This document shows, piece after piece, positions 1 to 7,983 of a stretch of 64,000 bases of DNA. The DNA is from Flavobacterium tistrianum. GTDB lineage: Bacteria; Bacteroidota; Bacteroidia; Flavobacteriales; Flavobacteriaceae. A program made the translations under genes and the position numbers. Each line of letters begins with the position of its first letter. Positions within the stretch are counted from its first letter, which is position 1. The stretch covers positions 186,001 to 250,000 of the forward strand of contig NZ_QJRH01000072.1 of the NCBI RefSeq assembly GCF_003254545.1. The letters are read 5' to 3'. The notes below the pieces were generated by a model. The model made no database searches. It was not told where the DNA came from and worked only from the letters and a program-made list of their open reading frames with translations.

Positions 1-230
1 ACAAAATTATTAGTTGAAAGTTCAACCTCAAACACTGTTCCCGCAGGAAAACCACTATAGGTAAAAGTTGCATTATATTCGTTACCGCCTGGTCCAGCAC
101 AGATTCTATCAAAATCCAAAACTTGAGGATTTATCGTTTTAGTCTGCGCACAAGTACTCGATCCAGTAAAGAAGATTATGCTGAATAATATTAAAACTTT
201 AAAAAAAGATAAAGTAATTTTTTGAATCAT
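1..230 (-). CDS. N-terminus of a large secreted protein (partial)
   Basis: Only the first 76 codons are inside the window; the gene runs off the left edge. It starts with ATG at 230 and encodes a signal peptide (positive start MIQK, hydrophobic stretch to about residue 24, then SSTCAQ), followed by mature sequence beginning TKTINPQVLDFDRICAGPG. This opening resembles flavobacterial extracellular proteins that end in a gliding-motility-associated (T9SS type B) C-terminal domain, but that end cannot be seen here. The start codon overlaps the stop of the upstream 149-codon gene by 4 bp (ATGA), so the two are probably co-transcribed and translationally coupled. The secreted location is well supported; the exact function is unknown. 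Confidence 0.75.
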   Translation of the reverse strand, partial: MIQKITLSFFKVLILFSIIFFTGSSTCAQTKTINPQVLDFDRICAGPGGNEYNATFTYSGFPAGTVFEVELSTNNF

Positions 231-637
231 ATAGTGCGTGTTCTTGCTAGATCTATACGCTCAAAAAACAAGATATCTATGAATGTTTCTGAGAAATCAT
301 ACTTGTAGTTTTCAATCACTTCTTTTGCAAGAATAGAAGTTGCTGCAAGTGTTGAGTTCTCCTCACAATTGTTAGATACAGTATTTGACTCAGCCGCTAT
401 AGTAAGGTTATCCTTGGGGGTGGACATCCCTACTATAGACTGATTTAAATTACTTGATTTGCCGTTTTCTATAACAGCATTGTTATTGTTGTTTTGGTTA
501 TTATTAGCCAAAGTTAAACCACGCTCAGAAACAGCAGCCTTAGTAGGGTTTTCTGCTGTATTCTGTGCATATAGAGTTAACGATATAGGCGAAACCAAAA
601 ATATTATATATAAAAAATATTTTTTCGTAGATACCAT
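227..637 (-). CDS. Small secreted protein of unknown function
   Basis: I do not recognise the family. The frame is open to an ATG at 676, but the ATG at 637 is preferred because it puts a good signal peptide (MVSTKKYFLYIIFLVS, cleavage after LYAQ) at the very start. The mature part is about 110 residues and low in complexity, with an Asn-rich run (NNNQNNNNN) near residue 50 and Ser/Thr/Ala-rich stretches, so it is probably flexible. It overlaps the following secreted-protein gene by 4 bp, which suggests it is an accessory to that large extracellular protein. Pairing of a short exported protein with a large adhesin-like T9SS substrate is common in flavobacteria, but that role is inference here. 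Confidence 0.6.
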   Translation of the reverse strand: MVSTKKYFLYIIFLVSPISLTLYAQNTAENPTKAAVSERGLTLANNNQNNNNNAVIENGKSSNLNQSIVGMSTPKDNLTIAAESNTVSNNCEENSTLAATSILAKEVIENYKYDFSETFIDILFFERIDLARTRTI

Positions 638-737
638 TATGTCTTGATCTTTATTTAGGCCCGTAAGACGATACATAAATTGTGTCTGGGGACTTAATTA
701 ATAAAATTTACGCGTGGGAAATAAAAATCGAAACTAT

Positions 738-2030
738 TTATCTATTACCGCTAGAAGCCGTGATTTTTCCTAATTGTAATCTGAAATCTGGTTTTTTAGG
801 ATTGAAGATATCAATGAATGTTTCTTTGTTGTCACTTTGAGAGTAAACGTTAAAGAAAACACTGTTTCCATACCAGCTCTCTAAATCTTCATTGTTAGAA
901 TTGTATTCAGTAAAGATGTTTCCTTTACATAAGTTGAAATACATTTCCTCAAATTTGATTTTTTTAAGGTTGGCATCATTGATTTCAGTTTTGCTGTCTA
1001 ATAATACTGCAGGGTTGAATCCAGAGATTACACTTCTTTTCATTTCAAGAGAAGCATTTTCAGCTACATATACAGCCTCTTTTACTAAACCTGCTTGAAT
1101 GTCAGCGTTAATGTTTTCACTGTCATTAACCATTGTAATATTACTTGCAACAACTAAAGTTTGTTTTTTAGTGAAGTCTGTTTCACTTTTCTTCTCAAAA
1201 GATCTAACCTCCATACAACGAGATCCGTCTTTTGTGCTTGAGAAGTAAGAAGATCTAACTGCTAAAGAGTTGAAGAAACGACATTGAACTCCTTGAGAGA
1301 ATTTAAAGTCATCGTTAACTGATTTATAAGAAACGAATTTTGTTGCATTTAAGTCACCACCTAAGATTCCGAAAGAATCTCCTCCAGCGTAGCTCACCAT
1401 AATATTTTCTAAAATCGTTTTGTTACCAACAGCTGCTAAAGTCAAAGCATTGAAAGTATCAGCTCCTTTTACTTTTTTACCAGCAAACTCGATTCTAACG
1501 AATCTTAAAATTCCTGAGTTTGAAGCCACATTGTCTCCACCGTAAGTAGTCATTGTAGGATCAAGATCTAGGTTATAAGAACCTACATTTCCGAATTTGT
1601 TAATTGGAGCATCTCCAAGGATTACGATTCCACCCCAGTCTCCAGCTTTTTTCATGCTGCGGTTTGAAGTAAATACAATTGGATCTGTTTCTAAACCATC
1701 AGCCACTAATTGTGCTCCTTTTGTGATTACTAATGTTCCTTTTGTTTCGAAATCACCGATAATTACAGTTCCAGGTTCGATAGTTAAAACAGCATTGTTT
1801 GTAACATAAACGTTTCCTTGCAAAACGTAGATATTTCTTTTCAGCAATTTAGTATTAACAGAAATGTTTCCTGCCAAAATTTGGTTTGCTTCTCCATAAT
1901 CAACTTTGTTAGGCTTAAACTCAGTCCAGTTGTTTAACCAATTGGTGTAGCCCATAATTCCTTTCTCTTGTTGAGCATTCATACTCGCAACTGTCAAAAG
2001 AACGCAGATCAATTGAGTAATTTTTTTCAT
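738..2030 (-). CDS. Exported beta-helix-like protein, unknown function
   Basis: A 430-residue protein with a signal peptide (MKKITQLICVLLTVASMNAQ). The body contains short beta-rich repeats: NIYVLQGNVYVTNNAVLTIE, then PGTVIIGDFETKGTLVITKGAQL, then PIVFTSN and DWGGIVILGDAPIN. This is the pattern seen in right-handed beta-helix surface proteins of Bacteroidota. No catalytic motif is evident and there is no T9SS sorting domain at the C-terminus, which ends KITASSGNR. It is probably periplasmic or outer-surface. It lies downstream of the 2211-2663 gene on the same strand but behind a hairpin, so it is likely a separate transcript. Function unknown. Confidence 0.7.
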   Translation of the reverse strand: MKKITQLICVLLTVASMNAQQEKGIMGYTNWLNNWTEFKPNKVDYGEANQILAGNISVNTKLLKRNIYVLQGNVYVTNNAVLTIEPGTVIIGDFETKGTLVITKGAQLVADGLETDPIVFTSNRSMKKAGDWGGIVILGDAPINKFGNVGSYNLDLDPTMTTYGGDNVASNSGILRFVRIEFAGKKVKGADTFNALTLAAVGNKTILENIMVSYAGGDSFGILGGDLNATKFVSYKSVNDDFKFSQGVQCRFFNSLAVRSSYFSSTKDGSRCMEVRSFEKKSETDFTKKQTLVVASNITMVNDSENINADIQAGLVKEAVYVAENASLEMKRSVISGFNPAVLLDSKTEINDANLKKIKFEEMYFNLCKGNIFTEYNSNNEDLESWYGNSVFFNVYSQSDNKETFIDIFNPKKPDFRLQLGKITASSGNR

Positions 2031-2083
2031 GATAAGGGGGGTATTACGGTTAATAATAAATTTGGGTATGCGTAAATGTAAAA

Positions 2084-2138
2084 ACTCCTCTCGGGTTTTC
2101 TGAAATTTCTCAGAACCCTCGAGAGTGAGTTTTTTTTA
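2084..2138. terminator. Hairpin terminator, probably bidirectional
   Basis: CTCTCG at 2088-2093 pairs with CGAGAG at 2120-2125, with further pairing inside (TCTGA/TCAGA) and outside. An A-run lies on the left and a T-run on the right (2130-2137), so it can terminate in either direction. Its likely role is to end the leftward transcript of the 2211-2663 gene. Confidence 0.65.
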
Positions 2139-2210
2139 TTTTATTTTTCGAGAACGTCAAAGCAGGTATTCACTTAGACTTTCCCAAAATGATTTTAAAA
2201 AAATGCTTTA

Positions 2211-2663
2211 TTACATTTCGTTCAAATCGTTGAACTCGTGTAATGATTTCAATGTACTTTCGTAGAATAAAATTGCAGCGATTAGATTTCCTTTATCAGA
2301 GTAAGGCATCATTTTTCTTTGAAAATCTACCGTAGTATCCAAGAAAGTTGTTGTACCAACTGCCTGAGCATCTAAAACTTTTTTGTGTTCGTTATCATCT
2401 GGAATACCAAGATCAGCCATAGTAACACCTGGTTTAGTAACCAAAGCAATGTAAGGGAGAGTTTTAACTAATACTTTAATACGCTCGATGTATAATTCCA
2501 AAAGTTCACCCTTTTGCATACCACTTAATTCTTTTTGGTCATGGTATTTTCGGATAAGAGCAGTTGTACTGATAATACTTCTCGGTGCGTTTTTAGCTTG
2601 TGCTGAAGCAGCCGCAGTAGTTAAGATAAAAAAAGCACTAAATAGAATAATTTTCCCTTTCAT
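2211..2663 (-). CDS. Conserved exported protein, unknown function
   Basis: A 150-residue protein with a clear signal peptide (MKGKIILFSAFFILTTAAASAQA). The mature part is mainly helical and includes KELSGMQKGELLELYIERIKVLVKTLPYIAL and a C-terminal DKGNLIAAILFYESTLKSLHEF. I recognise no enzyme motif. The gene stands alone, with a Bacteroidota-type promoter about 35-60 bp upstream and a hairpin terminator about 90 bp downstream, so it appears to be its own unit. Export is well supported; function is unknown. Confidence 0.7.
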   Translation of the reverse strand: MKGKIILFSAFFILTTAAASAQAKNAPRSIISTTALIRKYHDQKELSGMQKGELLELYIERIKVLVKTLPYIALVTKPGVTMADLGIPDDNEHKKVLDAQAVGTTTFLDTTVDFQRKMMPYSDKGNLIAAILFYESTLKSLHEFNDLNEM

Positions 2664-2697
2664 AGATTCTTATTTTATAATTGGTTGTTGATAAAAA

Positions 2698-2727
2698 CAA
2701 AAATATAGAAATTAACTTAAATTACAA
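2698..2727 (-). promoter_or_regulatory. Bacteroidota-type promoter
   Basis: On the minus strand, a TTG (2725-2727) lies 19 nt upstream of TATTTTTG (2698-2705), matching the Bacteroidota -33 and -7 (TAnnTTTG) elements. Transcription would start near 2691, about 28 nt before the ATG at 2663. Confidence 0.55.
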
Positions 2728-3097
2728 CTGTAATGGATTTTTTTTTCAAAAAATTTCCTTAAAAAAACCTTAAAAACCAGCGTTATGTCGAGAAAATGTG
2801 CGTTTTAACGGGCATTTTGTTAAAAATGTTAATTAAAAAATCGTAAGATATTAACTATAAAAAATATAAAATTGACTCAATAAATACCCAAAAAAAACAT
2901 ACGTTTATCGGTTTTTGAAAAAAAATATTAACAAAAACATCTTGATATTTACTCACTTGAAGGTATTTATTAACAAAATCCCATCGAAAATGATCCAAAA
3001 AAATCAAAAAATCATTCGAAGAGTTCTAATCCAAATTTGAAAATTAGAACGAATAAATAATCTTACTTATGAAAATTTTAGACTACACATTTTCTTC

Positions 3098-3105
3098 TAT
3101 CTTTG
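3098..3105 (+). promoter_or_regulatory. -7 element of the holB promoter
   Basis: TATCTTTG matches the Bacteroidota -7 consensus TAnnTTTG and ends only 4 nt before the holB ATG at 3110. The transcript would have almost no 5' leader. A convincing -33 TTTG is not present. Confidence 0.55.
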
Positions 3106-3109
3106 CGCC

Positions 3110-4258
3110 ATGCAATTTTCTCAAATTTTAGGTCAAGATTACATCAAAAGCCACTTGATAAAAAGTGCTGCTTCTGGTAGAATCCCTCATGCCCAATTAT
3201 TCGTCGGCCCAGAAGGAAGCGGCACATTAATAGCGGCAATTGCCTATGCCCAATACATTTTATGCAATAATACCGGTGATGAAAATTCAAATGGAAATGA
3301 TTCTTGTAATCTAAAGTTTGATCACATTTCGCATCCCGATCTGCATTTTATTTATCCAACCGTCACAACCGAAGATGTAAAAACAAAACCTAAAAGTTTA
3401 GATTTTATTCAGGACTGGCGAAGCTTTATTCAAGAAATGCCTTACGGAGGTTTATTCGATTGGTATAAAATTCTTGGTGTTCAAAACAAGCAAGGAGAAA
3501 TTCGTGTAGAAGATGCTCAGGAAGTTTTAAAATCACTTTCGCTAAAATCTTACGAAGGCGGATATAAAATTATGATTATTTGGATGGCCGATAAAATGAA
3601 CATCGCCGCATCCAACAAACTTTTGAAACTTCTTGAAGAGCCATCAGACAAAACGATGTTTATTCTAATTTCTGAAAACGAAGAAGATATTATTCAAACC
3701 ATACGTTCACGATGCCAAGTAATTCACTTTAGTGGACTTCCTGAAAAAGTTATTGCCGATGCCTTAGTTGCCCGAGAAAATATAGATGCGACTTTAGCCA
3801 AAAAAATTGCACATCAAGCTCAAGGGAATTTTAATAAGGCACTCCATTTGTTAAAAGAAGACGATGATGATCTTCCTTTTGAACAATGGTTTGTTAACTG
3901 GGTTCGTGCGGCTTTTAGAGCAAAAGGAAATGCCGCTGCCATTCAGGATTTAATTTCTTGGAGCGAGCAGATTGCTGCGCTGGGACGCGAAAGTCAGAAA
4001 AAATTCATCCAATACTGCATCGAAATGTTCCGACAAGCTCTTATGCTAAATTATCAGGCTCAAGACTTAGTTTATATCGAACCAAAAGTGGATAAATTCA
4101 AATTGGAGAATTTTGCTCCCTTCGTAAACGGAAATAATATCCATGAAATATTCAAAGAACTTTCAGATGCTATGTACCACATTGAAAGAAATGGAAATGC
4201 AAAAATAATCCTTACCGATTTATCGATCAAATTGACTCGTTTAATTCATAAAAAATAA
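3110..4258 (+). CDS. holB: DNA polymerase III subunit delta'
   Basis: 382 residues; the clamp-loader delta' subunit, an AAA+ family member that with gamma/tau and delta loads the beta clamp. The start MQFSQILGQDYIKSHLIKS and the P-loop-like GPEGSGT near residue 33 are typical. That loop lacks the usual GK[ST], as expected for delta', which does not hydrolyse ATP. The conserved LKLLEEPSDKTMFILIS and the SRC motif (IRSRCQ) follow near residues 170-205. The C-terminal part is the helical oligomerisation domain. It is followed after 6 bp by the DoxX-like gene and may be co-transcribed with it. Confidence 0.9.
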   Translation: MQFSQILGQDYIKSHLIKSAASGRIPHAQLFVGPEGSGTLIAAIAYAQYILCNNTGDENSNGNDSCNLKFDHISHPDLHFIYPTVTTEDVKTKPKSLDFIQDWRSFIQEMPYGGLFDWYKILGVQNKQGEIRVEDAQEVLKSLSLKSYEGGYKIMIIWMADKMNIAASNKLLKLLEEPSDKTMFILISENEEDIIQTIRSRCQVIHFSGLPEKVIADALVARENIDATLAKKIAHQAQGNFNKALHLLKEDDDDLPFEQWFVNWVRAAFRAKGNAAAIQDLISWSEQIAALGRESQKKFIQYCIEMFRQALMLNYQAQDLVYIEPKVDKFKLENFAPFVNGNNIHEIFKELSDAMYHIERNGNAKIILTDLSIKLTRLIHKK

Positions 4259-4264
4259 TTCAAA

Positions 4265-4648
4265 ATGAACAATGTTGCCTCAATTTTACTTTTGGCTTTT
4301 CTAGCTTTAACTTTTCTACAATCCGGTTACGAAAAAATTTTTTACTGGAAAGACAATGTTACTTGGCTTAAAGAACACTTTGCTAAAACGCCATTAAAAA
4401 ACCAAGTTCCGCTAGCTCTTATGCATTTGTTGATTTTAGAACTAATTTCAGGAATTTTATGTGTTGTGGGCGGAATTCAATTGTTTACAAATAATGGCAG
4501 AGAATTTGGTTTTTATGGAGCTATCTTTTCTTGTATCTGTTTGCTAATGATGCTTTTCGGACAAAGACTTGCAAAAGATTACGATGGTGCGAGAACCATT
4601 GTTATATATTTTATACCAGCTGTAATGGCTGTTTATTGGTTGAATTAG
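4265..4648 (+). CDS. DoxX-like small membrane protein
   Basis: 127 residues with four hydrophobic segments: residues 4-20, about 49-70, 79-97 and 107-125. The N-terminal FLQSGYEKIFYW and the overall four-helix layout resemble the DoxX/DoxD-like superfamily of inner-membrane proteins. Some relatives act with quinone or thiol redox systems, but nothing here fixes a substrate. It sits 6 bp after holB in the same direction and ends just before an inverted repeat that could terminate transcription. Confidence 0.65.
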   Translation: MNNVASILLLAFLALTFLQSGYEKIFYWKDNVTWLKEHFAKTPLKNQVPLALMHLLILELISGILCVVGGIQLFTNNGREFGFYGAIFSCICLLMMLFGQRLAKDYDGARTIVIYFIPAVMAVYWLN

Positions 4649-4670
4649 ATCAACTAGAAGTTAAAAAAAA

Positions 4671-4741
4671 GCCACAGATTTCACAGATTAAAAGGATTAA
4701 AAAATCTTTGTAAATCTTTGTAAATCTTTGAAATCTGTGGC
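4671..4741. repeat. Inverted repeat of the GCCACAGATT type
   Basis: GCCACAGATTTCA (4671-4683) pairs perfectly with TGAAATCTGTGGC (4729-4741). The centre contains three tandem AAATCTTTG units. It resembles the elements at 7796-7983 and 37546-37630. It may act as a terminator, but the size and recurrence suggest a dispersed repeat family. Confidence 0.75.
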
Positions 4742-4764
4742 AATAAAAAAAATTATTTAAAAAA

Positions 4765-5274
4765 ATGAATCCAAAACATCCTTCAGAATCCCTAACTATT
4801 TTAACTGATTTAGTTTTACCGAGCGAAACAAATCCTTTAAACAACCTTTTTGGCGGTGAGTTATTAGCCAGAATGGATCGCGCGGCAAGTATTGCGGCCC
4901 GTAGACATTCGCGCCGAATTGTAGTAACGGCATCTGTAAATCACGTTGCTTTTAACAGAGCTATTTCGCTTGGAAGCGTTGTAACCGTAGAAGCAAAAGT
5001 TTCAAGATCATTCAAAAGTTCGATGGAAGTTTTTATCGATGTTTGGGTAGAAGACCGCGAATCTGGAAACAGAACAAAAGCCAACGAAGCAATTTATACT
5101 TTCGTAGCAGTAGATGATACAGGAAGACCTGTTGAAGTTCCTGCAATTGTACCAGAAACCGAGTTGGAAATTCAGCGATTTGATGCTGCACTTCGTCGTA
5201 AACAATTGAGTTTACTGCTTGCAGGCAAAATAAAACCGACAGACGCTACAGAATTAAAGGCTTTATTTGTATAG
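4765..5274 (+). CDS. Acyl-CoA thioesterase, hotdog fold (YciA/BACH-like)
   Basis: 169 residues. The sequence LPSETNPLNNLFGGELLARMDRAASIAA is the hallmark N-terminal part of the YciA/ACOT7 (BACH) thioesterases: the N-x-x-GG(E)LL segment contains the catalytic region and the following D/R helix is the hotdog helix. VTASVNHVAFNRAISLGSVVTVEAKV and the later TFVAVDDTGRP are also conserved. These enzymes hydrolyse acyl-CoA to free acid and CoA in the cytoplasm. Length is typical for a single-domain bacterial member. Chain-length preference cannot be read from the sequence. Confidence 0.88.
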   Translation: MNPKHPSESLTILTDLVLPSETNPLNNLFGGELLARMDRAASIAARRHSRRIVVTASVNHVAFNRAISLGSVVTVEAKVSRSFKSSMEVFIDVWVEDRESGNRTKANEAIYTFVAVDDTGRPVEVPAIVPETELEIQRFDAALRRKQLSLLLAGKIKPTDATELKALFV

Positions 5275-5419
5275 AACGATTTTGTGACAATTTGGAACAA
5301 TCAAACTTCAAAAAAAGAAGTAATTTTACAAATTATAAAACTGACTAATAAAAATATAGCAGAATTTTCTTATTTTTATCCAGAAAGACAAAATAATAAT
5401 TTAAGATATTTAGAAAAAA

Positions 5420-6427
5420 ATGAGTTCAGAGAAAGAAGCCAAATTAAAAGCACTACAATTAACGCTTGATAAACTTGACAAAACCTACGGAAAAGGAACC
5501 GTAATGAAAATGGGCGACAGAGCCATTGTAGAAGTAGAAACGATTTCTTCTGGCTCACTAGGTGTAGACTTAGCTCTTGGAGTAAACGGATATCCGAAAG
5601 GAAGAATTATAGAAATATATGGCCCAGAATCTTCTGGAAAAACAACCTTGACGCTTCACGCAATTGCAGAAGCTCAAAAAGCGGGCGGTATTGCTGCTTT
5701 TATCGATGCGGAACATGCTTTTGATAGAAACTATGCAGAGAAATTAAATGTTGATATTGAGAACTTAATCATTTCTCAGCCAGACAACGGGGAGCAAGCT
5801 TTAGAAATTGCTGAAAACCTAATTCGTTCTGGAGCTATTGACATCGTTGTAATTGACTCTGTTGCGGCTTTAACTCCAAAAAGCGAAATTGAAGGCGAAA
5901 TGGGAGATTCTAAAATGGGTCTTCACGCACGTTTGATGTCTCAAGCTTTGAGAAAACTTACTGGAACTATAAGCAAAACAAATTGTACAGTTTTCTTCAT
6001 CAACCAGCTTCGTGAAAAAATTGGTGTTATGTTCGGAAATCCAGAAACAACAACTGGAGGTAACGCACTTAAATTTTACGCTTCTGTACGTTTAGATATT
6101 CGTCGTTCTGCTCAAATTAAAGATGGTGAAAACGTAATTGGAAACAGAACTAAAGTTAAAATTGTTAAAAACAAAGTAGCTCCGCCTTTCAAAACTGCAG
6201 AATTCGACATTATGTATGGAGAAGGAGTTTCTAAAACTGGAGAAATCTTAGATTTAGCTGTAGAATTTGATATCGTTAAAAAAGCAGGATCTTGGTTTAG
6301 CTATGGCGATACCAAATTAGGTCAAGGACGTGACGCTGTTAAAGCTTTAATTAAAGATAATCCAGAACTTGCTGAAGAACTGGAAATCAAAATTAAAGAA
6401 CATATGAAAGAATTGGCAAATGCCTAA
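5420..6427 (+). CDS. recA: Recombinase RecA
   Basis: 335 residues, normal length. RecA forms filaments on single-stranded DNA, drives homologous strand exchange and triggers LexA-type cleavage. Walker A is GPESSGKT at residues 68-75, with the IDAEHAFD segment and the Walker B region DIVVIDSVAAL. The L2-loop region FINQLREKIGVMFGNPETTTGGNALKFY is classic. The ATG at 5420 gives the standard start MSSEKEAKLKALQ. A strong hairpin terminator follows at 6455. No LexA-type operator was recognised upstream. Confidence 0.98.
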   Translation: MSSEKEAKLKALQLTLDKLDKTYGKGTVMKMGDRAIVEVETISSGSLGVDLALGVNGYPKGRIIEIYGPESSGKTTLTLHAIAEAQKAGGIAAFIDAEHAFDRNYAEKLNVDIENLIISQPDNGEQALEIAENLIRSGAIDIVVIDSVAALTPKSEIEGEMGDSKMGLHARLMSQALRKLTGTISKTNCTVFFINQLREKIGVMFGNPETTTGGNALKFYASVRLDIRRSAQIKDGENVIGNRTKVKIVKNKVAPPFKTAEFDIMYGEGVSKTGEILDLAVEFDIVKKAGSWFSYGDTKLGQGRDAVKALIKDNPELAEELEIKIKEHMKELANA

Positions 6428-6454
6428 AACATAAGTCTAAAAAAGACATTCTGA

Positions 6455-6492
6455 AAGCCAAGTGATTACACAAAAATCACTTGGCTTTTTTT
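6455..6492 (+). terminator. recA terminator
   Basis: AAGCCAAGTGATT at 6456-6468 pairs with AATCACTTGGCTT, followed by a run of seven T. It lies about 30 bp after the recA stop and is a strong intrinsic terminator. Confidence 0.9.
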
Positions 6493-6518
6493 ATTTCTAA
6501 AAAATTCAAAATTTTCAC

Positions 6519-6548
6519 GCAACCTTTTTTCCAAACTTTCATCTATAA
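6519..6548 (+). promoter_or_regulatory. Putative ECF sigma promoter, copy 1
   Basis: GCAACC (6519-6524), a 16-nt T-rich spacer, then ATCTATAA (6541-6548). The same two boxes with exactly the same spacing recur at 6698-6727. The AAC-containing upstream box is of the kind used by ECF sigma factors and differs from the TTTG/TAnnTTTG promoters elsewhere in the window. The ECF assignment is inference. Confidence 0.5.
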
Positions 6549-6554
6549 AAAAAA

Positions 6555-6668
6555 GCAGTTTTGTAATTGGTACTGCCATATATCAATTTCGGTTTTTTTT
6601 AGAATTTACGTTGATTGGTTATTTGAGTAAAAAAATCCGTTAGTTGGTCAAACTAACGGGTTTTTACC
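6555..6668 (+). ncRNA. Putative short non-coding transcript
   Basis: Between the first ECF-like promoter and an intrinsic terminator there is no credible open frame. A transcript starting near 6555 would be about 110 nt. It would begin with a small hairpin (GCAGT at 6555-6559 with ACTGC at 6572-6576) and end in the perfect terminator at 6637-6659. No known RNA family was recognised. Confidence 0.35.
6637..6666 (+). terminator. Intrinsic terminator of the short transcript
   Basis: CCGTTAGTT (6637-6645) pairs perfectly with AACTAACGG (6651-6659) around the loop GGTCA, followed by GTTTTTA. There is no annotated gene directly upstream other than recA, which already has its own terminator. This argues that a separate short transcript ends here. 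Confidence 0.75.
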
Positions 6669-6697
6669 AAATTCTTTCTTTTAATCAGAATTCCAAC

Positions 6698-6727
6698 GCA
6701 ACCTTTTTGATTTTTCTGAATCTATAA
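6698..6727 (+). promoter_or_regulatory. Putative ECF sigma promoter, copy 2
   Basis: GCAACC (6698-6703), 16-nt spacer, ATCTATAA (6720-6727), identical in both boxes and spacing to copy 1. It lies 63 bp before the small open frame starting at 6791. Confidence 0.5.
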
Positions 6728-6790
6728 TAATGTGACATTAACTTGAGTTATTAACCAAACTCTTTATTATCAACTATTAATATTTTAATC

Positions 6791-6895
6791 ATGAAAGAAA
6801 AAATAGAATTGTTGTACAGTAAAAACCGAAGAAAAACCAAATTGAAGTTTAAAAAAGTATTGCGTTTTATTTCAGAAAAGATAATTCACAGATAA
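6791..6895 (+). CDS. Possible 34-residue basic peptide
   Basis: ATG at 6791 opens a 34-codon frame (MKEKIELLYSKNRRKTKLKF and so on, ending KIIHR). It is strongly positively charged (Lys/Arg in nearly every third position) and has no signal peptide or membrane segment. It is placed between an ECF-like promoter motif and a perfect terminator, which makes expression plausible. Too short to judge from codon use alone; it could also be an incidental frame in a non-coding RNA. Function unknown. Confidence 0.4.
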   Translation: MKEKIELLYSKNRRKTKLKFKKVLRFISEKIIHR

Positions 6896-6933
6896 TAAGC
6901 TTTTGAATAAAAATAGGGGTTTTTAATTCAAAG

Positions 6934-6970
6934 AAAAGCCGGTAGACTTTTAAGTTTACCGGCTTTTGTA
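6934..6970. terminator. Bidirectional terminator
   Basis: AAAAGCCGGTA (6934-6944) pairs with TACCGGCTTTT (6957-6967), with an inner ACTT/AAGT pairing. It can end the small rightward unit and the leftward acyltransferase gene that stops at 6995. Confidence 0.85.
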
Positions 6971-6994
6971 TTTTACATAATGTCAGAATATTTA

Positions 6995-7735
6995 TTATCG
7001 CTGAAAATCGATTAAACCAGAGTAAATCAAGTTTCTCACCTGTTCTTTCAATTCTTTTCGATGATCGCTTGTCAAACCTTTTGTTTCTACAAATGGCAGA
7101 ATTCGCGCACGCATTTTTCCTGGACTTCCGCTCATGAATGTATATGAAAAACGTTCTTTATTGTCTGGAAAAACAATTGGCACAATCGGAATCTGATGAT
7201 CTATAGCCAATCTGAATGCGCCGTCTTTAAACTCATCCAATAAAATACTTTCATCATCTGGAACTCCACCTTCAGGAAAAATACAAATACTCAAACCTTG
7301 ATTAAGACGATTTTGAGCTCTTTTAAAAACTTCATTTTTACTTTTAGAAGAATTTCTGTCAACCAAAATACAAGTTCGTTTATAGAAAAAACCAAAAAGC
7401 GGAATCTTCACTAACTCTTTTTTTCCAACAAAAACAAACGGGTTTTTTATAAGTGCCAGCATCAGCATAATATCGGTCATCGAGGTATGATTAGCCACAA
7501 TCATATAACTTTTCCCTTTAATGAGCTTCTGTTCGCGTTTTACGGTGTAATAGAAACCCATTCCGAAAAGGATAAATTTAGCCCAAATGCGGGCCATTTT
7601 AAAGAAATATGGATATCCTTTCTCAGAAAGGATAGAAACGACCAGAAAAGGGAACATAATGAGTATTGGAATCGCCATCAAAACGTAAAACCAAACTCTC
7701 CAAAGAATCCAAAAAGCAATTTTAAATATTTTCAT
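6995..7735 (-). CDS. 1-acyl-glycerol-3-phosphate acyltransferase (PlsC family)
   Basis: 246 residues from the preferred ATG at 7735 (MKIFKIAFWILWRVWFYVLM). A longer frame to 7813 runs into a repeat element and lacks family character. One or two N-terminal membrane segments are followed by the acyltransferase motif I NHTSMTD (NHX4D, about residue 83). Motif III is IFPEGGVPDDES, with the conserved FPEG. The family transfers an acyl chain to lysophosphatidic acid (or a related lysolipid) at the inner membrane. Downstream, the bidirectional hairpin at 6934 terminates it. The exact acceptor is not certain because Bacteroidota often encode several paralogues, including aminolipid acyltransferases. 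Confidence 0.85.
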   Translation of the reverse strand: MKIFKIAFWILWRVWFYVLMAIPILIMFPFLVVSILSEKGYPYFFKMARIWAKFILFGMGFYYTVKREQKLIKGKSYMIVANHTSMTDIMLMLALIKNPFVFVGKKELVKIPLFGFFYKRTCILVDRNSSKSKNEVFKRAQNRLNQGLSICIFPEGGVPDDESILLDEFKDGAFRLAIDHQIPIVPIVFPDNKERFSYTFMSGSPGKMRARILPFVETKGLTSDHRKELKEQVRNLIYSGLIDFQR

Positions 7736-7795
7736 AGCTTCAAATGTAAGAAAACAGAAATGAATTTTAAACATGAATTTGTATCGCTGAGTATT

Positions 7796-7983
7796 TAACC
7801 GCAAAGCACGCAAAGATTTTACGCAAGGGCCGCAAATTCATAGCCACAGATTTAAATGATTAAATGGATTTTAAACAATCTGTGAAGATTTTTTTAATCT
7901 GTGGCAGCACATTTAAATCTTTGAAAAAACATAATAAAAATCTTTGCGTGCTTTGCGTAAAATCTTTGTGTGCTTTGCGGTTA
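7796..7983. repeat. Nested inverted repeat element, 188 bp
   Basis: Outer arms of about 31 bp at 7796-7826 and 7953-7983 (TAACCGCAAAGCACGCAAAG against its complement) differ at about one position. Inside them GCCACAGATT (7843-7852) pairs with AATCTGTGGC (7896-7905). CGCAAAG / CTTTGCG units repeat within the arms. It fills the space between the divergent acyltransferase gene and trpS and is probably a non-autonomous dispersed element. Confidence 0.8.

Larger units (their letters stand above)
2664..3109. other. AT-rich gene-free intergenic region
   Basis: This stretch separates the divergent exported-protein gene and holB. It contains the promoter of each at its ends and otherwise long A and T runs. 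I see no open frame, RNA gene or strong palindrome in 2728-3090. Confidence 0.6.

Noticed and set aside
5284..5469. Open frame of 61 codons before recA
   Set aside because: No family character, overlaps the recA start in another frame.
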